A stretch of DNA of 64,000 bases from Fibrobacter succinogenes. Its GTDB lineage: Bacteria > Fibrobacterota > Fibrobacteria > Fibrobacterales > Fibrobacteraceae. The stretch covers positions 107,219 to 171,218 of the forward strand of contig CACWPM010000009.1 of assembly GCA_902762795.1 (NCBI GenBank). The letters are read 5' to 3'. The notes under the pieces were generated by a model, which saw only the letters and a program-made list of their open reading frames with translations, made no database searches and was not told where the DNA came from. This document shows positions 26,039 to 34,614 of the stretch, in pieces (position 1 is the stretch's first letter; each line of letters begins with the position of its first letter). The translations under genes were made by a program, and so were the position numbers.

Positions 26039-29000
26039 ATGAAAAAAATCGTTTCAAGTGTAGCGCTATGTGGGATTGGTTTTGGATTGATGCTCTCCGC
26101 TTGCGGGGACTCGAACGATTCGAATTTAAGCCCGATGGGGCCACACTATGGTGAAGTTAGTTCTGATGCTAATAGTGGTTATCAAAATGGGCTTTCGAGT
26201 TCGGACGGCTTTTTACCGGGACAGTCTTCTGGCGCAGTGGGTTTATCTTCTGCGGGGATTCCGGGTGGTTCCGCAGGATCTTCTTCGGTGATTCCGTCTT
26301 CTTCGGGCAACGTGATTGCGGGCTCTTCGAGTTCTTTTGCTGTTCCGCAGAGTTCTAGCGTTCAGGAAGTTATTCCCCATTTCCAGGGCAATAGTCCTGT
26401 CTTCTTCTCTGAAATTTCACCGACGAATGCAAACTTCAAGGACAATGACGGCAACGATCCGGGATGGGTTGAATTTTACAACTCGTCTGATGCTCCTGTA
26501 AGTTTGAAAGGCTTTTCTCTTACGGATGATTTGACAAATCCGCGTCGTTGGGTTTTTGGCAATGCTACAGTTCCTGCCAAAAGTTACATGATCGTGTTCC
26601 TTTCGGGCAAGAATTATGCCGATTACGTTTTGCCTTCGGATTCGCTAAATATGATGGGCTCGGATTGCAACTCTGAATCTGCAGCAGGCAGCGGCGGCTT
26701 CAATTTCCCCGGCATGGGCGGCGATTGGGGCGGCGGCATGGGCGGTGCTGGTATGGGCGGCGACTGGGGCGGCGGCATGGGCGGTGCTGGCGGAAATACT
26801 TCCGGCAACAATGTTGAAAATTTGCAGGGCAAGTCTTCGCTTTGCTATAACGAAGGCGGTGCAAATCAAGTTGGCGCTGTGATGAAGGTCGCTCAGGGTG
26901 GCTCTTATTCACGCGTGGTGGTCAAAACCGGTAATGCGTCGAAGCTCGGCAAGGTCAACCAGCTCGTGGTCCGTGGGTTTATTACCAAGAATCATAAGAT
27001 TCGCGTGAACTTTAAGGAAGGCGATTCGCTTAGCAAGTGGAGCGGCAAAAACCTCCGCGGTACGGGCGATGCGTCGTCGGTGTACTACATTCGTCTAGAC
27101 GAAAATGCAAAAGATCTTAATAAGAATAAAGTAACGGCTACAACTTTTGCGACCGAAACTCAAGGTAGCGAAACTACGACCATCCAGATTACATCGTACA
27201 TTGCGCGTAATCGTGGACATGAACCGCATGCTTCGTTCAAGATCAATAAGGATGGCGGTTCGTTGTACTTTGTGAATGCCGAAAATGCAATTCTCGACTC
27301 TGTGCGCTTTGGCGCTGTGCCGACGGGTACATCATGGTCGCGTGATGGTGCTGGCAAGTGGGGCTTTGCTTCGCCATCGCCTTATGGCAATACGCTTGGC
27401 GAAGTGTTTGCAGAACAGGTGCAAGTTGCCGAAGTGAATATTCCGCCTTCCGGATTCTATTCCTCTGCGGTGACGGCTACGTTCCCGACAGGCACGCGTT
27501 GCGAACGGGGCGGTGCCGAACCTACGGCTAATTCTCCGGTAGTACAAACTACATTGACGATTAGCTCAACAACGGTTTTGCGTTGCCGTGCTTATGTCGG
27601 CGGCTCTTACCCGAGCGAAGAAATTATCCGTACTTATGTCTTTGAACAGCAACCTTCGTTGGCATCGATTTTTGTGACTACCGATTCGCTTTCAATGTTC
27701 AGCGCCGATTCCGGACTTTACATGACGGGCAATGGCGCTGCCATGATGGATCCGAAGAAGGGGGCAAACTTCTGGAGCAACCGCGAACTTCCAGTTTATG
27801 TGGAAATGTTTGAACCCGGTAAGCCGAAAACGCCTGCTTTTGGAATCATGGGCGATTACAAAATTTCTGGACAGTATAGCCGTGCAAAACAAAAGAAATC
27901 GTTTACGGTGACCATGCGTGAAGAATATGGGGACAAGCGACTCAAATATACTTTGTTCCCGGATTATCCGGAACTCAAGAAATTCAAGGCTTTCACGCTC
28001 AGAAACTTTGGTAACAGCAGTGGCGAAGATTATGTACGTGATCGCTTGGGAACATCGATGACGGAAGGCCTTGGCGTCGATTACCAGCGTGGCCGCTATG
28101 TTATCGTGTATTACAATGGAAAGTATTATGGTATCCATGATTTGCGTGAACGCAACAACGAATACTATTACGAAACCAAGTACGGCTATGATCCAAACGA
28201 TATTGATCTTGTTGCTACTACTTCGAACGGCACGAATGAAGCTGCGACGGGTTCTGCTTCTGATTACAGGGATATGATCAAGTGGCTGCAAAGTAACGAA
28301 CTTAAATCTGATGCGAACTATAAGAAAATTGCAGACCAAATTGATATTGATAACTTTATCAATTATGCTCAGTCGCAGATGTTCTTGAATAACACGGACT
28401 GGCCGCACAACAACTTGAAAAAGTGGCGTGTCGCAAGCCAGAAAACGAAGTGGAAATGGTTCTTGTACGATACTGATTTCGGCTTTGGAGCCGCTTCCAA
28501 TTCGTATAACGGAAATATGTTCAGCTATGTGACCAATGCTAGCGGTACTCAGGGCATGGGTATGTTTGGTGGCATGGGTGATTTTGGCGGCATGGGTGGA
28601 ATGGGCGGCATGGGTGGAATGGGCGGCCAGCAACAGCAACCGACCAATGGTTCCATTTCGGAACATACGGTTCTCATGATCCGCTTGCTCGAAAATGAGT
28701 CGTTCAAGAATGCGTTTATTAATCGCTTTAGCGTGCTCTTGTCGATGAACTTCTCTGCGGATAGGCTCCTGAAGCGCATTAACGATTTGCAGTCTCAGAT
28801 TGAACCTGAAATGACTCGCGATCAGCAATTCTGGAACTACAATTCGTCGAGCATGAGTAGCAACTTGGAAAAGGTGAAGAGCTTTGCTCAAAGCCGCCAG
28901 GCTACAATTCGTGAACAGATGGAATCGCATTTTTCGTTGGGCTCATCTGTCGAGATGACGCTTAGCTCGCAGGGCTCAGGAACGATTCTTGTGGACGGAC

Positions 29001-29173
29001 TTGCTTTGGATCAGTCTTCGATGAGGTTGAAGTTCTACACGGGCGTGCCGGTAACGCTTACGGCTCAGGCTAATTCAGGAAGCACGTTCACAGGTTGGAG
29101 CGACGGCGTCACGGATATTACCCGCAAAGTCAATCCGGGCGAAGTCACATCGGTTACCGCTGTGTTTAGATAA
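26039..29173 (+). CDS. Large CotH-kinase lipoprotein with lamin-tail domain
   Basis: About 1044 residues, starting at ATG 26039 (MKKIVSSVALCGIGFGLMLSAC, lipidation at Cys22). Order: Ser-rich linker (to about 120), lamin-tail domain (EISPTNANFKDNDGNDPGW to MIVFLSGKNYAD), a Gly/Met/Trp/Asp repeat (about 222-255), beta region, chitobiase-like C-terminal domain (PPSGFYSSAVTATFPTGT), then a CotH protein kinase-like domain (about 555-955: KSFTVTMREEYGDKRLKY, LRNFGNSSGEDYVRDRLG, GKYYGIHDLRERNNEYYY, KWKWFLYDTDFGFG) interrupted by a Gly/Met run, and a bacterial repeat domain at the end (GSTFTGWSDGVTDITRKV). CotH kinases phosphorylate spore coat proteins in Bacillus and cellulosome proteins elsewhere; here the substrate is likely extracellular. 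Confidence 0.85.
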   Translation: MKKIVSSVALCGIGFGLMLSACGDSNDSNLSPMGPHYGEVSSDANSGYQNGLSSSDGFLPGQSSGAVGLSSAGIPGGSAGSSSVIPSSSGNVIAGSSSSFAVPQSSSVQEVIPHFQGNSPVFFSEISPTNANFKDNDGNDPGWVEFYNSSDAPVSLKGFSLTDDLTNPRRWVFGNATVPAKSYMIVFLSGKNYADYVLPSDSLNMMGSDCNSESAAGSGGFNFPGMGGDWGGGMGGAGMGGDWGGGMGGAGGNTSGNNVENLQGKSSLCYNEGGANQVGAVMKVAQGGSYSRVVVKTGNASKLGKVNQLVVRGFITKNHKIRVNFKEGDSLSKWSGKNLRGTGDASSVYYIRLDENAKDLNKNKVTATTFATETQGSETTTIQITSYIARNRGHEPHASFKINKDGGSLYFVNAENAILDSVRFGAVPTGTSWSRDGAGKWGFASPSPYGNTLGEVFAEQVQVAEVNIPPSGFYSSAVTATFPTGTRCERGGAEPTANSPVVQTTLTISSTTVLRCRAYVGGSYPSEEIIRTYVFEQQPSLASIFVTTDSLSMFSADSGLYMTGNGAAMMDPKKGANFWSNRELPVYVEMFEPGKPKTPAFGIMGDYKISGQYSRAKQKKSFTVTMREEYGDKRLKYTLFPDYPELKKFKAFTLRNFGNSSGEDYVRDRLGTSMTEGLGVDYQRGRYVIVYYNGKYYGIHDLRERNNEYYYETKYGYDPNDIDLVATTSNGTNEAATGSASDYRDMIKWLQSNELKSDANYKKIADQIDIDNFINYAQSQMFLNNTDWPHNNLKKWRVASQKTKWKWFLYDTDFGFGAASNSYNGNMFSYVTNASGTQGMGMFGGMGDFGGMGGMGGMGGMGGQQQQPTNGSISEHTVLMIRLLENESFKNAFINRFSVLLSMNFSADRLLKRINDLQSQIEPEMTRDQQFWNYNSSSMSSNLEKVKSFAQSRQATIREQMESHFSLGSSVEMTLSSQGSGTILVDGLALDQSSMRLKFYTGVPVTLTAQANSGSTFTGWSDGVTDITRKVNPGEVTSVTAVFR

Positions 29174-29214
29174 TAATTGGTGCTGTTTTCGCCAAAATGT
29201 GCTACTACAAAATG

Positions 29215-29333
29215 TGCTACTAAACGGAAAAAACAGGGTTTAGCAGCACGTTTTTTTTATGTTGTTTGTGCTAAAATGGCTAGGAAGATTGAAAACATGC
29301 TGCTAAATTGACCTAAATGGTGATTTTGTAGCA
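29215..29333. repeat. Degenerate relative of the TGCTACCAAA inverted-repeat block
   Basis: Module 1: TGCTACTAAA (29215) with TTTAGCAGCA (29239-29248), spacer 14. Module 2: TGCTGCTAAA (29298-29307) with TTTTGTAGCA (29324-29333), spacer 16. The arms match those of the blocks at 48052 and 59299 with changes; spacing is less exact. A half copy (TGTGCTAAAA) lies near 29267. Confidence 0.55.
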
Positions 29334-29463
29334 TGTTTTTTGATTTTTTGCCCATGCTCATCATGCCGTGTACAAAAAATCCCGGCACAGTGGCCGGGAT
29401 GACACTCGTCATGGTGCGCACAGTCCTGTCTGCGTATTTTATCTACGCATTTCGCTTGCGCTT

Positions 29464-29889
29464 CTATCCCAGCATTTCTGCAGTGCTGAGAGTCTTGAAT
29501 TTCTTCTCTTTCAAAACGGCAAGAGCCTTTTCGGTATCGCTGAATCGCAGGATCATGATGTTCGTCCCTGCAGCGCATTCAGACGGATAGGCGTACATGT
29601 AATCAATCTGCAAGTCGCCGAGAACGTCGAGAAGGTCGGCGAGGCCGCCCACCTTGTCTGCGACAGGGCAGGCAACAACGTCGGTCACGGTGGCGCTGAG
29701 ACCGGACTTGGCGAGAACTTCGACCGCTTTATCTGCTTCGTTCACGATAAGGCGGATAAGGCCGAATTCGCCGGAGTCGGCGAGCGTGAGGGACAAAAGG
29801 TTAATCCCGGCATCGGCAAGGGCTCGGCAGACGGCCTGGAGACGACCAGGGCGGTTCGAAACGAAAACGGAAACCTGTGGTATCTTCAT
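29464..29889 (-). CDS. Tandem ACT-domain protein
   Basis: A 141-residue protein of two ACT domains (1-70: QVSVFVSNRPGRLQAVCRAL, INLLSLTLADSGEFGLIRLI; 71-141: VADKVGGLADLLDVLGDLQI, NIMILRFSDTEKALAVL). ACT pairs bind small ligands, usually amino acids, and control enzymes. Such stand-alone proteins are often beside phenylacetate-CoA ligase and indolepyruvate oxidoreductase genes in anaerobes; here the ligase gene is 148 bases upstream on the same strand. Role inferred: regulator of aromatic amino acid or arylacetate metabolism. Confidence 0.85.
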   Translation of the reverse strand: MKIPQVSVFVSNRPGRLQAVCRALADAGINLLSLTLADSGEFGLIRLIVNEADKAVEVLAKSGLSATVTDVVACPVADKVGGLADLLDVLGDLQIDYMYAYPSECAAGTNIMILRFSDTEKALAVLKEKKFKTLSTAEMLG

Positions 29890-29915
29890 AAAATTTCTCC
29901 TTGTATAAACGTTGC

Positions 29916-30035
29916 TAGGTAATAGGCGTTAGGGATTAGGCTTTAGGTGAACAATCGCGGCAGAGCCGCCCAATAGAGATGCACGAAGTGCATGATTCTT
30001 ATTCCTAATACCTACAGCCTACAACCTGTAACCTA
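29916..30035. repeat. Heptad repeat cluster C, 5 + 5 facing arrangement
   Basis: TAGG at 29916, 29923, 29930, 29937 and 29944, then two small hairpins (GCGGCAGAGCCGC, ATGCACGAAGTGCAT), then CCTA at 30004, 30011, 30018, 30025 (CCTG) and 30032. All spacings are exactly 7. The outer runs are complementary in motif. The whole 120-base element lies between the phenylacetate-CoA ligase and ACT genes. Confidence 0.85.
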
Positions 30036-30037
30036 AT

Positions 30038-31375
30038 TTAAATCTTCTTCCTGTTGTCGATAACTCTCTTTGCCTTGCCTTCGCTACGCGGCAAGGAATC
30101 CGGTTCGCAGAGCGTGACAATCACGGAAATGCCAAGAATCTGTTCGATGGAGTGCTTGAACTTCTTGGAGAGCTGTTCCATATCGCTCATGGAGTCGCTC
30201 ACCATGTCGCGAGAAACTTCGACCTTGACTTCGAGCGTATCCATGTTGTTCTTGGTGTCGAGCACAATCTGGTAATGCGGCAAAGCCTTTTCGGCGCGGA
30301 GGAGTGCAGTTTCGATCTGGCTCGGGAATACGTTCACGCCACGCATGATGATCATGTCGTCGCTACGGCGGCCAATGCGGCGGATACGGCGGATGGTGCG
30401 GCCGCACTTGCACTTGGTCTTTTCGATAGCGGTGATGTCGCGAGTACGGTAGCGCAGAATCGGCATAGCGCGCTTGCTGAGCGTGCTGATGACGAGTTCG
30501 CCTTCTTCGCCGTCCGGGAGCGGTTCGAGAGTTTCCGGGTCCACGATTTCGGGGTAGAAGTGGTCTTCGAAAATGTGAATGCCGTCGCGGCATTCGCATT
30601 CGCAACCCACGCCCGGGCCTACAATTTCAGAAAGTCCGTAAATGTCGTAAGCCTTGATGCCCGTCTTTTCTTCGATGTAGTCGCGCATTCCGTCGCTCCA
30701 CGGTTCTGCACCGAAGATACCGCGCTTCACGTTCAACTTGGAAATATCGACGCCCATCTTTTCGGCAACATCGATAATGCGGACAAAATAACTCGGAGTG
30801 CCACCGACTGCGGTCACGCCGAAGTCCTTCATGAGCATCACCTGGCGTTCGGTATTACCGCCGCTAATCGGGACGACCGTTGCGCCGAGGGCTTCGAAAC
30901 CGCCGTGAATGCCAAGGCCGCCCGTAAAGAGGCCGTAGCCGTAGAAGTTCTGCACAATGTCCGTGCTGCGGAATCCGCAAGCGAGGAGGCCGCGTTTGAC
31001 GACCTGGGCCCAGACGTCCATGTCTTCCTTGGTGTATCCGACGACAATCGGCTTACCGGTGGTGCCGGAGCTAGCATGCAGACGCACGACTTCGCTCATG
31101 TCCACTGCAAAAAGACCGTACGGATAAGTGTCGCGCAAGTCCTTTTTCATGGAGAACGGAATCTTCACGATGTCCTTCAAGGTCTTGATGTCATCGGGAG
31201 TCACGCCCTTTTCGACCATGCGTTCGTGGAACAGCGGAACCTTTTCGTAGGCGAGCTTCACGGTTGCTCGCAAACGCTGCAACTGCAGTTCGCGCAATTT
31301 TTCTTCGGGCATAAAATCGAGTGCCATTTCGGGCAAGATCTTGTTTTCTTCGTCGTTCCAGGCTGTAGATCGCAT
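30038..31375 (-). CDS. paaK: Phenylacetate-CoA ligase
   Basis: A 445-residue adenylate-forming enzyme that activates phenylacetate (or another arylacetate) to its CoA thioester. Family motifs: RLHASSGTTGKPIVVGYT (P-loop like), YGYGLFTGGLGIHGG, DIYGLSEIVGPGVGCECE, LRYRTRDIT and GRRSDDMIIMRGVNVFPSQIE. The cysteines CECEC and KCKCGR are a usual zinc-like feature of anaerobe homologues. In anaerobes such as rumen bacteria the enzyme allows reductive carboxylation of branched and aromatic acids to amino acids. It is likely co-transcribed with the ACT protein. Confidence 0.9.
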   Translation of the reverse strand: MRSTAWNDEENKILPEMALDFMPEEKLRELQLQRLRATVKLAYEKVPLFHERMVEKGVTPDDIKTLKDIVKIPFSMKKDLRDTYPYGLFAVDMSEVVRLHASSGTTGKPIVVGYTKEDMDVWAQVVKRGLLACGFRSTDIVQNFYGYGLFTGGLGIHGGFEALGATVVPISGGNTERQVMLMKDFGVTAVGGTPSYFVRIIDVAEKMGVDISKLNVKRGIFGAEPWSDGMRDYIEEKTGIKAYDIYGLSEIVGPGVGCECECRDGIHIFEDHFYPEIVDPETLEPLPDGEEGELVISTLSKRAMPILRYRTRDITAIEKTKCKCGRTIRRIRRIGRRSDDMIIMRGVNVFPSQIETALLRAEKALPHYQIVLDTKNNMDTLEVKVEVSRDMVSDSMSDMEQLSKKFKHSIEQILGISVIVTLCEPDSLPRSEGKAKRVIDNRKKI

Positions 31376-31526
31376 AGTATCCTTCTAGGGAAGTGTTTGA
31401 AATTTTCGACATTAAATATAAATAATGTGTTTGTGTTGCGTTTAATTTAGTAGTGTTTCTTTTTCTTTGCGGAAATGCTAGGCTCGCCTTTTTCCATATA
31501 TATGGGTTATGATTTCATCCCCGACT

Positions 31527-31560
31527 TGTTCTCTTTGTGCCTGTTCGGTGACGGGCATGA
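31527..31560. repeat. Hairpin repeat element, copy C
   Basis: TGTTCTCTTTG (31527-31537) followed at once by stem TGCCTGT (31538-31544), loop TCGGTG, ACGGGCA (31551-31557), then TGAC. Same 5' motif as copies A and B but a different paired stem. Confidence 0.6.
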
Positions 31561-31620
31561 CATGCTTTTGTAACACTTTCGAAAAGTGTAAAACCGGCTT
31601 TGTTAGAGCGTTGCAACCAT

Positions 31621-31662
31621 GTCATCCTCCGTTTCGTCTGTCGTCAGATAGAGGAGAATGAC
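31621..31662. repeat. GTCATCCTCC dispersed palindromic repeat
   Basis: GTCATCCTCC at 31621 pairs with GGAGAATGAC near 31652 (one mismatch). Related sequences are at 1198-1250, 35480-35498, 35528-35550, 44732-44760 and 57476-57498. Confidence 0.55.
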
Positions 31663-31810
31663 GAATTGCAATGTTGCCGCCGCGTCATCCTTTGCTGAAT
31701 GTTTATAAATCGGCTATGGGCCCTTTTTTAAAAATGTCCAGTGGGCGGGAAAGTGTAATTTTTGTATTTTTGGGCAGAAATTTAAATAAACTGCTTTTAT
31801 AGGTAGGTCT

Positions 31811-34597
31811 ATTCTGCGTTCCCGTTCGCTTTTATTCGTTCTTGCTATGGTCGGTCTGTCGAATGCCCAATTGTTGGACATGTCCCAGATTTCCGACAAA
31901 TATATGGTTGAGAATAAGATCAACAAGATTCGTGTCGAAGGTACTCATCACATGGACGAGCGCTCCGTTCTTGGACGTGTCGGTATTCGCACGGGTCAGA
32001 GTTTTTCCCCGGCATCCCTTTCTGAAAAAGTCCAGAATTCGGTGAGCACGCTTTATGCGTCTGGACTTTTTGACGATGTGACCGCCTGGGTAGATTACGT
32101 TGGTGATGATGGTTCTTATGTGGACTTGGTGTTCAAGGTCAAGGAACTTCCGGCTCTCGATACTGCTATTCTGGATGGTTGCGATGAAGTTTCCGAAGAC
32201 GACCTCCGTTTGAAAATCCACATGATTCCAGGACAGGTTTATAGCAAGGCGCAACTTGAACGTACGCGCCAGGCCATGCTCGATCACTACCGCTCCGAAG
32301 GATTCCTTCTTGCCGAAGTGGGCTACCGCGAAGAACCCGTGGACGAATACCAGAACAAGGTGACCTTTGTGATTCGCGAAGGCTCCAAGGTGCGTATTCG
32401 CGGTGTTGAAGTGAAAGGCAATGACCATGTGCCGGTCGAAGAGATTACGGAACACATGCTCTCGAAAGAAAACCAGTGGTGGGGCGGTGGTGAATTCAAG
32501 GAAAACGTTTTCGAAGCCGACCGCGATACGGTGCTGAACGTGTTCCGCCATTTTGGTTTCTTGGATGCGGAACTGAAGGACTATCACGCGGAATACTTGC
32601 CGGATTCCACATGCTTGTTCTACCTTGGACGCATGGTGCCGGTCGGAGAACGCTTGGCTCCGCTTTATACGCAGTTGAATGACGCTATTGCCGATTCGTC
32701 TAACCCGCTTTACAAGATTGCCGGCAAGCCGACGATGGAAGTGACCCATTATTACAGGAACATGCGCAAGGCCGGAGACAAGAATCCGGTGACAAGGCGC
32801 TTGCCGCAAGTCAAGGACGAAGAAGGTGCCTGGAAACTTTTGAACGACATCATCCGCTACGAAAGCTCCCGCAAACAGTGGCTTAGTTTGGTCGATGGCA
32901 AGAAGTGGAATAATCCGAAGATTGATTCGCTTCTCAAAATCAAGAAGCGCTCTGCTTTCGAAAGCAAGCTCCTCGTGCGTTACATGATCGAAGACATGAT
33001 TCCGGCACTCAACAAGTACGATAACATAAAGACTTCTAGCGATATTATTGTGCATATCGACGTGGCCGAAGGTCGTCGCTACTACATGGGCGGGCTCCAC
33101 TTTACCGGGAACGAAGTCCAAAGCGATGCCATGCTCGGCTATGTGTTCCGTCTTGATAGCGGTGCCGTGTTCGACCAGTACCTTTACGAAGCATCTCGCA
33201 AGGCGTTGCTTGATTCCTATCGCGAAGACGGTTACCTCTTTGCCCAGTTCGATGAAGAGAGAACGTTCGAAAACGATTCTATCGTGAACCTCGCCTACAA
33301 GATGAACGAAGGCTTGCCGGCGCAGATCCACAAAGTCCATGTGCGTGGCAACACCAAGACGAACGAAAAGGTCATCCGTCGCGAAGTGCGCTTGTACCCA
33401 GGCGATACATATCGTCAGTCGGCCTTGGAACGTAGCTTCCGCGACATTATGCAGCTCAACTATTTCGACATGGTTGTTCCTGATATTAAGGTCGTGGGCG
33501 AACAGGAAGTGGACCTCGATTTTGCCGTGCAAGAAAAACAGGCCGGTACGGGACAGTTCAGCCTTGGCGTTTCTTATAGCGAAAGCGATGGCTTTGTCGG
33601 TACGGCTAGCGTTTCTATCCCGAACTGCTGTATGGGCGATGGTCAGCAGGCATCCTTGAATCTCGAATACGGTGCCGACAAGAAGAGTGCAACGATCAGC
33701 TTTACGGAACCGTGGCTCCTCGACAAGCCAATCACGCTTGGTGCAAGCCTCAGCTATTCCTGGTGGAACATGGACGATTACGATGATCCGGACGTTACGC
33801 GTTATGGCGGAAGCATCTTTGTGGGTAAGCGTCTCAAGTGGCCGGACGACTACTTCTACGGTCAAGTGGGGTACGGCTGGCTCATGAACGACCAGGGACC
33901 GAACATCGACAAGAGCTACGTGGTCTATACGGGTATCGAATCGGCGTTCAACTTCCGCATCCAGCGTGACGACAAGAACTTGCCGCAGTTCCCGACCGAA
34001 GGCTCTCGTTACGTCCTTGATGTGCAGTGGGCGAATGCCGCCTTTGGCAGTGACTTCGAATTCGTTAAGGCGGACCTCACTATCAAGTGGTGGTTCCCGC
34101 TCTTCCGTGACCGTCTCTCTATAGCCCTTACAAACGAATATGGCGTTATCTTTGGTGATAAATTGCAACATCGTACGTTGTATAGAATGGGTGGCGTGCT
34201 CGGTTACGATGGTACGCTACGTGGGTATGGTTCCGGTTCTATTGGTTACAGCCGCTTGGGCCGCAGCTACCAGTATATCGGTGCTGAACTCCAACTTGGC
34301 CTTGTGCCGCAGACATTCTACCTTTTGCCGTTCTTCTTTGACGCCGGTAACGTGTTCGGTGATCGCATCAACCTGAATGATCGAATCGACAAGCCGAGGA
34401 AGAACCCGCTCAGTGAATGGGATCCGACCACACTCAAGAAGGATATTGGTTTTGGTTTCCGCGTTGTGGTCCCGATGCTTGGCATTATCGGATTTGACTT
34501 TGCATGGCCGCTCGACCCAGGTGAACTCTCCAATGGTACGTCGTACTCCAAGGTGGGCGATATGGAATTCAACTTTGTCATTGGTCAGTCATTCTAG
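31811..34597 (+). CDS. bamA: Outer-membrane protein assembly factor BamA, non-canonical start
   Basis: Omp85 protein that inserts beta-barrel proteins into the outer membrane. N-terminal POTRA domains cover about 35-430 (NKIRVEGTHHMDERSVLGRV, VRIRGVEVKGNDHVPVEEIT, YYMGGLHFTGNEVQSDAMLG, IHKVHVRGNTKTNEKVIRRE), and the barrel covers about 560-928 with the lid-lock type GYDGTLRGYGSGSIG. The first ATG (31847) would cut the signal peptide in half. Translating upstream in frame gives RSRSLLFVLAMVGLSNA, a fine signal peptide, with a stop at 31787 and only ATA, ATT (31811) and CTG (31814) as start candidates; TAGGTAGGT lies just before. The start is therefore set at ATT 31811. skp follows after 17 bases. 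Confidence 0.88.
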   Translation: MLRSRSLLFVLAMVGLSNAQLLDMSQISDKYMVENKINKIRVEGTHHMDERSVLGRVGIRTGQSFSPASLSEKVQNSVSTLYASGLFDDVTAWVDYVGDDGSYVDLVFKVKELPALDTAILDGCDEVSEDDLRLKIHMIPGQVYSKAQLERTRQAMLDHYRSEGFLLAEVGYREEPVDEYQNKVTFVIREGSKVRIRGVEVKGNDHVPVEEITEHMLSKENQWWGGGEFKENVFEADRDTVLNVFRHFGFLDAELKDYHAEYLPDSTCLFYLGRMVPVGERLAPLYTQLNDAIADSSNPLYKIAGKPTMEVTHYYRNMRKAGDKNPVTRRLPQVKDEEGAWKLLNDIIRYESSRKQWLSLVDGKKWNNPKIDSLLKIKKRSAFESKLLVRYMIEDMIPALNKYDNIKTSSDIIVHIDVAEGRRYYMGGLHFTGNEVQSDAMLGYVFRLDSGAVFDQYLYEASRKALLDSYREDGYLFAQFDEERTFENDSIVNLAYKMNEGLPAQIHKVHVRGNTKTNEKVIRREVRLYPGDTYRQSALERSFRDIMQLNYFDMVVPDIKVVGEQEVDLDFAVQEKQAGTGQFSLGVSYSESDGFVGTASVSIPNCCMGDGQQASLNLEYGADKKSATISFTEPWLLDKPITLGASLSYSWWNMDDYDDPDVTRYGGSIFVGKRLKWPDDYFYGQVGYGWLMNDQGPNIDKSYVVYTGIESAFNFRIQRDDKNLPQFPTEGSRYVLDVQWANAAFGSDFEFVKADLTIKWWFPLFRDRLSIALTNEYGVIFGDKLQHRTLYRMGGVLGYDGTLRGYGSGSIGYSRLGRSYQYIGAELQLGLVPQTFYLLPFFFDAGNVFGDRINLNDRIDKPRKNPLSEWDPTTLKKDIGFGFRVVVPMLGIIGFDFAWPLDPGELSNGTSYSKVGDMEFNFVIGQSF

Positions 34598-34614
34598 TCT
34601 GACGAAGGAGCTCT

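Larger units (their letters stand above)
31376..31810. other. Intergenic region with repeats, upstream of bamA
   Basis: Contains copy C of the hairpin repeat (31527-31560), a short hairpin near 31574 (ACACTTT, AAAGTGT) and a GTCATCCTCC repeat with complementary end (31621-31661). The last 60 bases (AT-rich) should hold the bamA promoter. No gene seen. Confidence 0.6.

Noticed and set aside
27692..28930. 412-residue minus-strand frame opposite the CotH gene
   Set aside because: Shadow frame with Ile/Arg/His bias; the CotH domain on the plus strand is clear.
30152..31450. 432-residue plus-strand frame opposite phenylacetate-CoA ligase
   Set aside because: Shadow frame; the ligase has all family motifs.
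31832..34171. 779-residue frame on the minus strand opposite bamA
   Set aside because: It is a shadow of the strongly biased codons of bamA; no start signal, composition unlike a protein, and bamA is certain.
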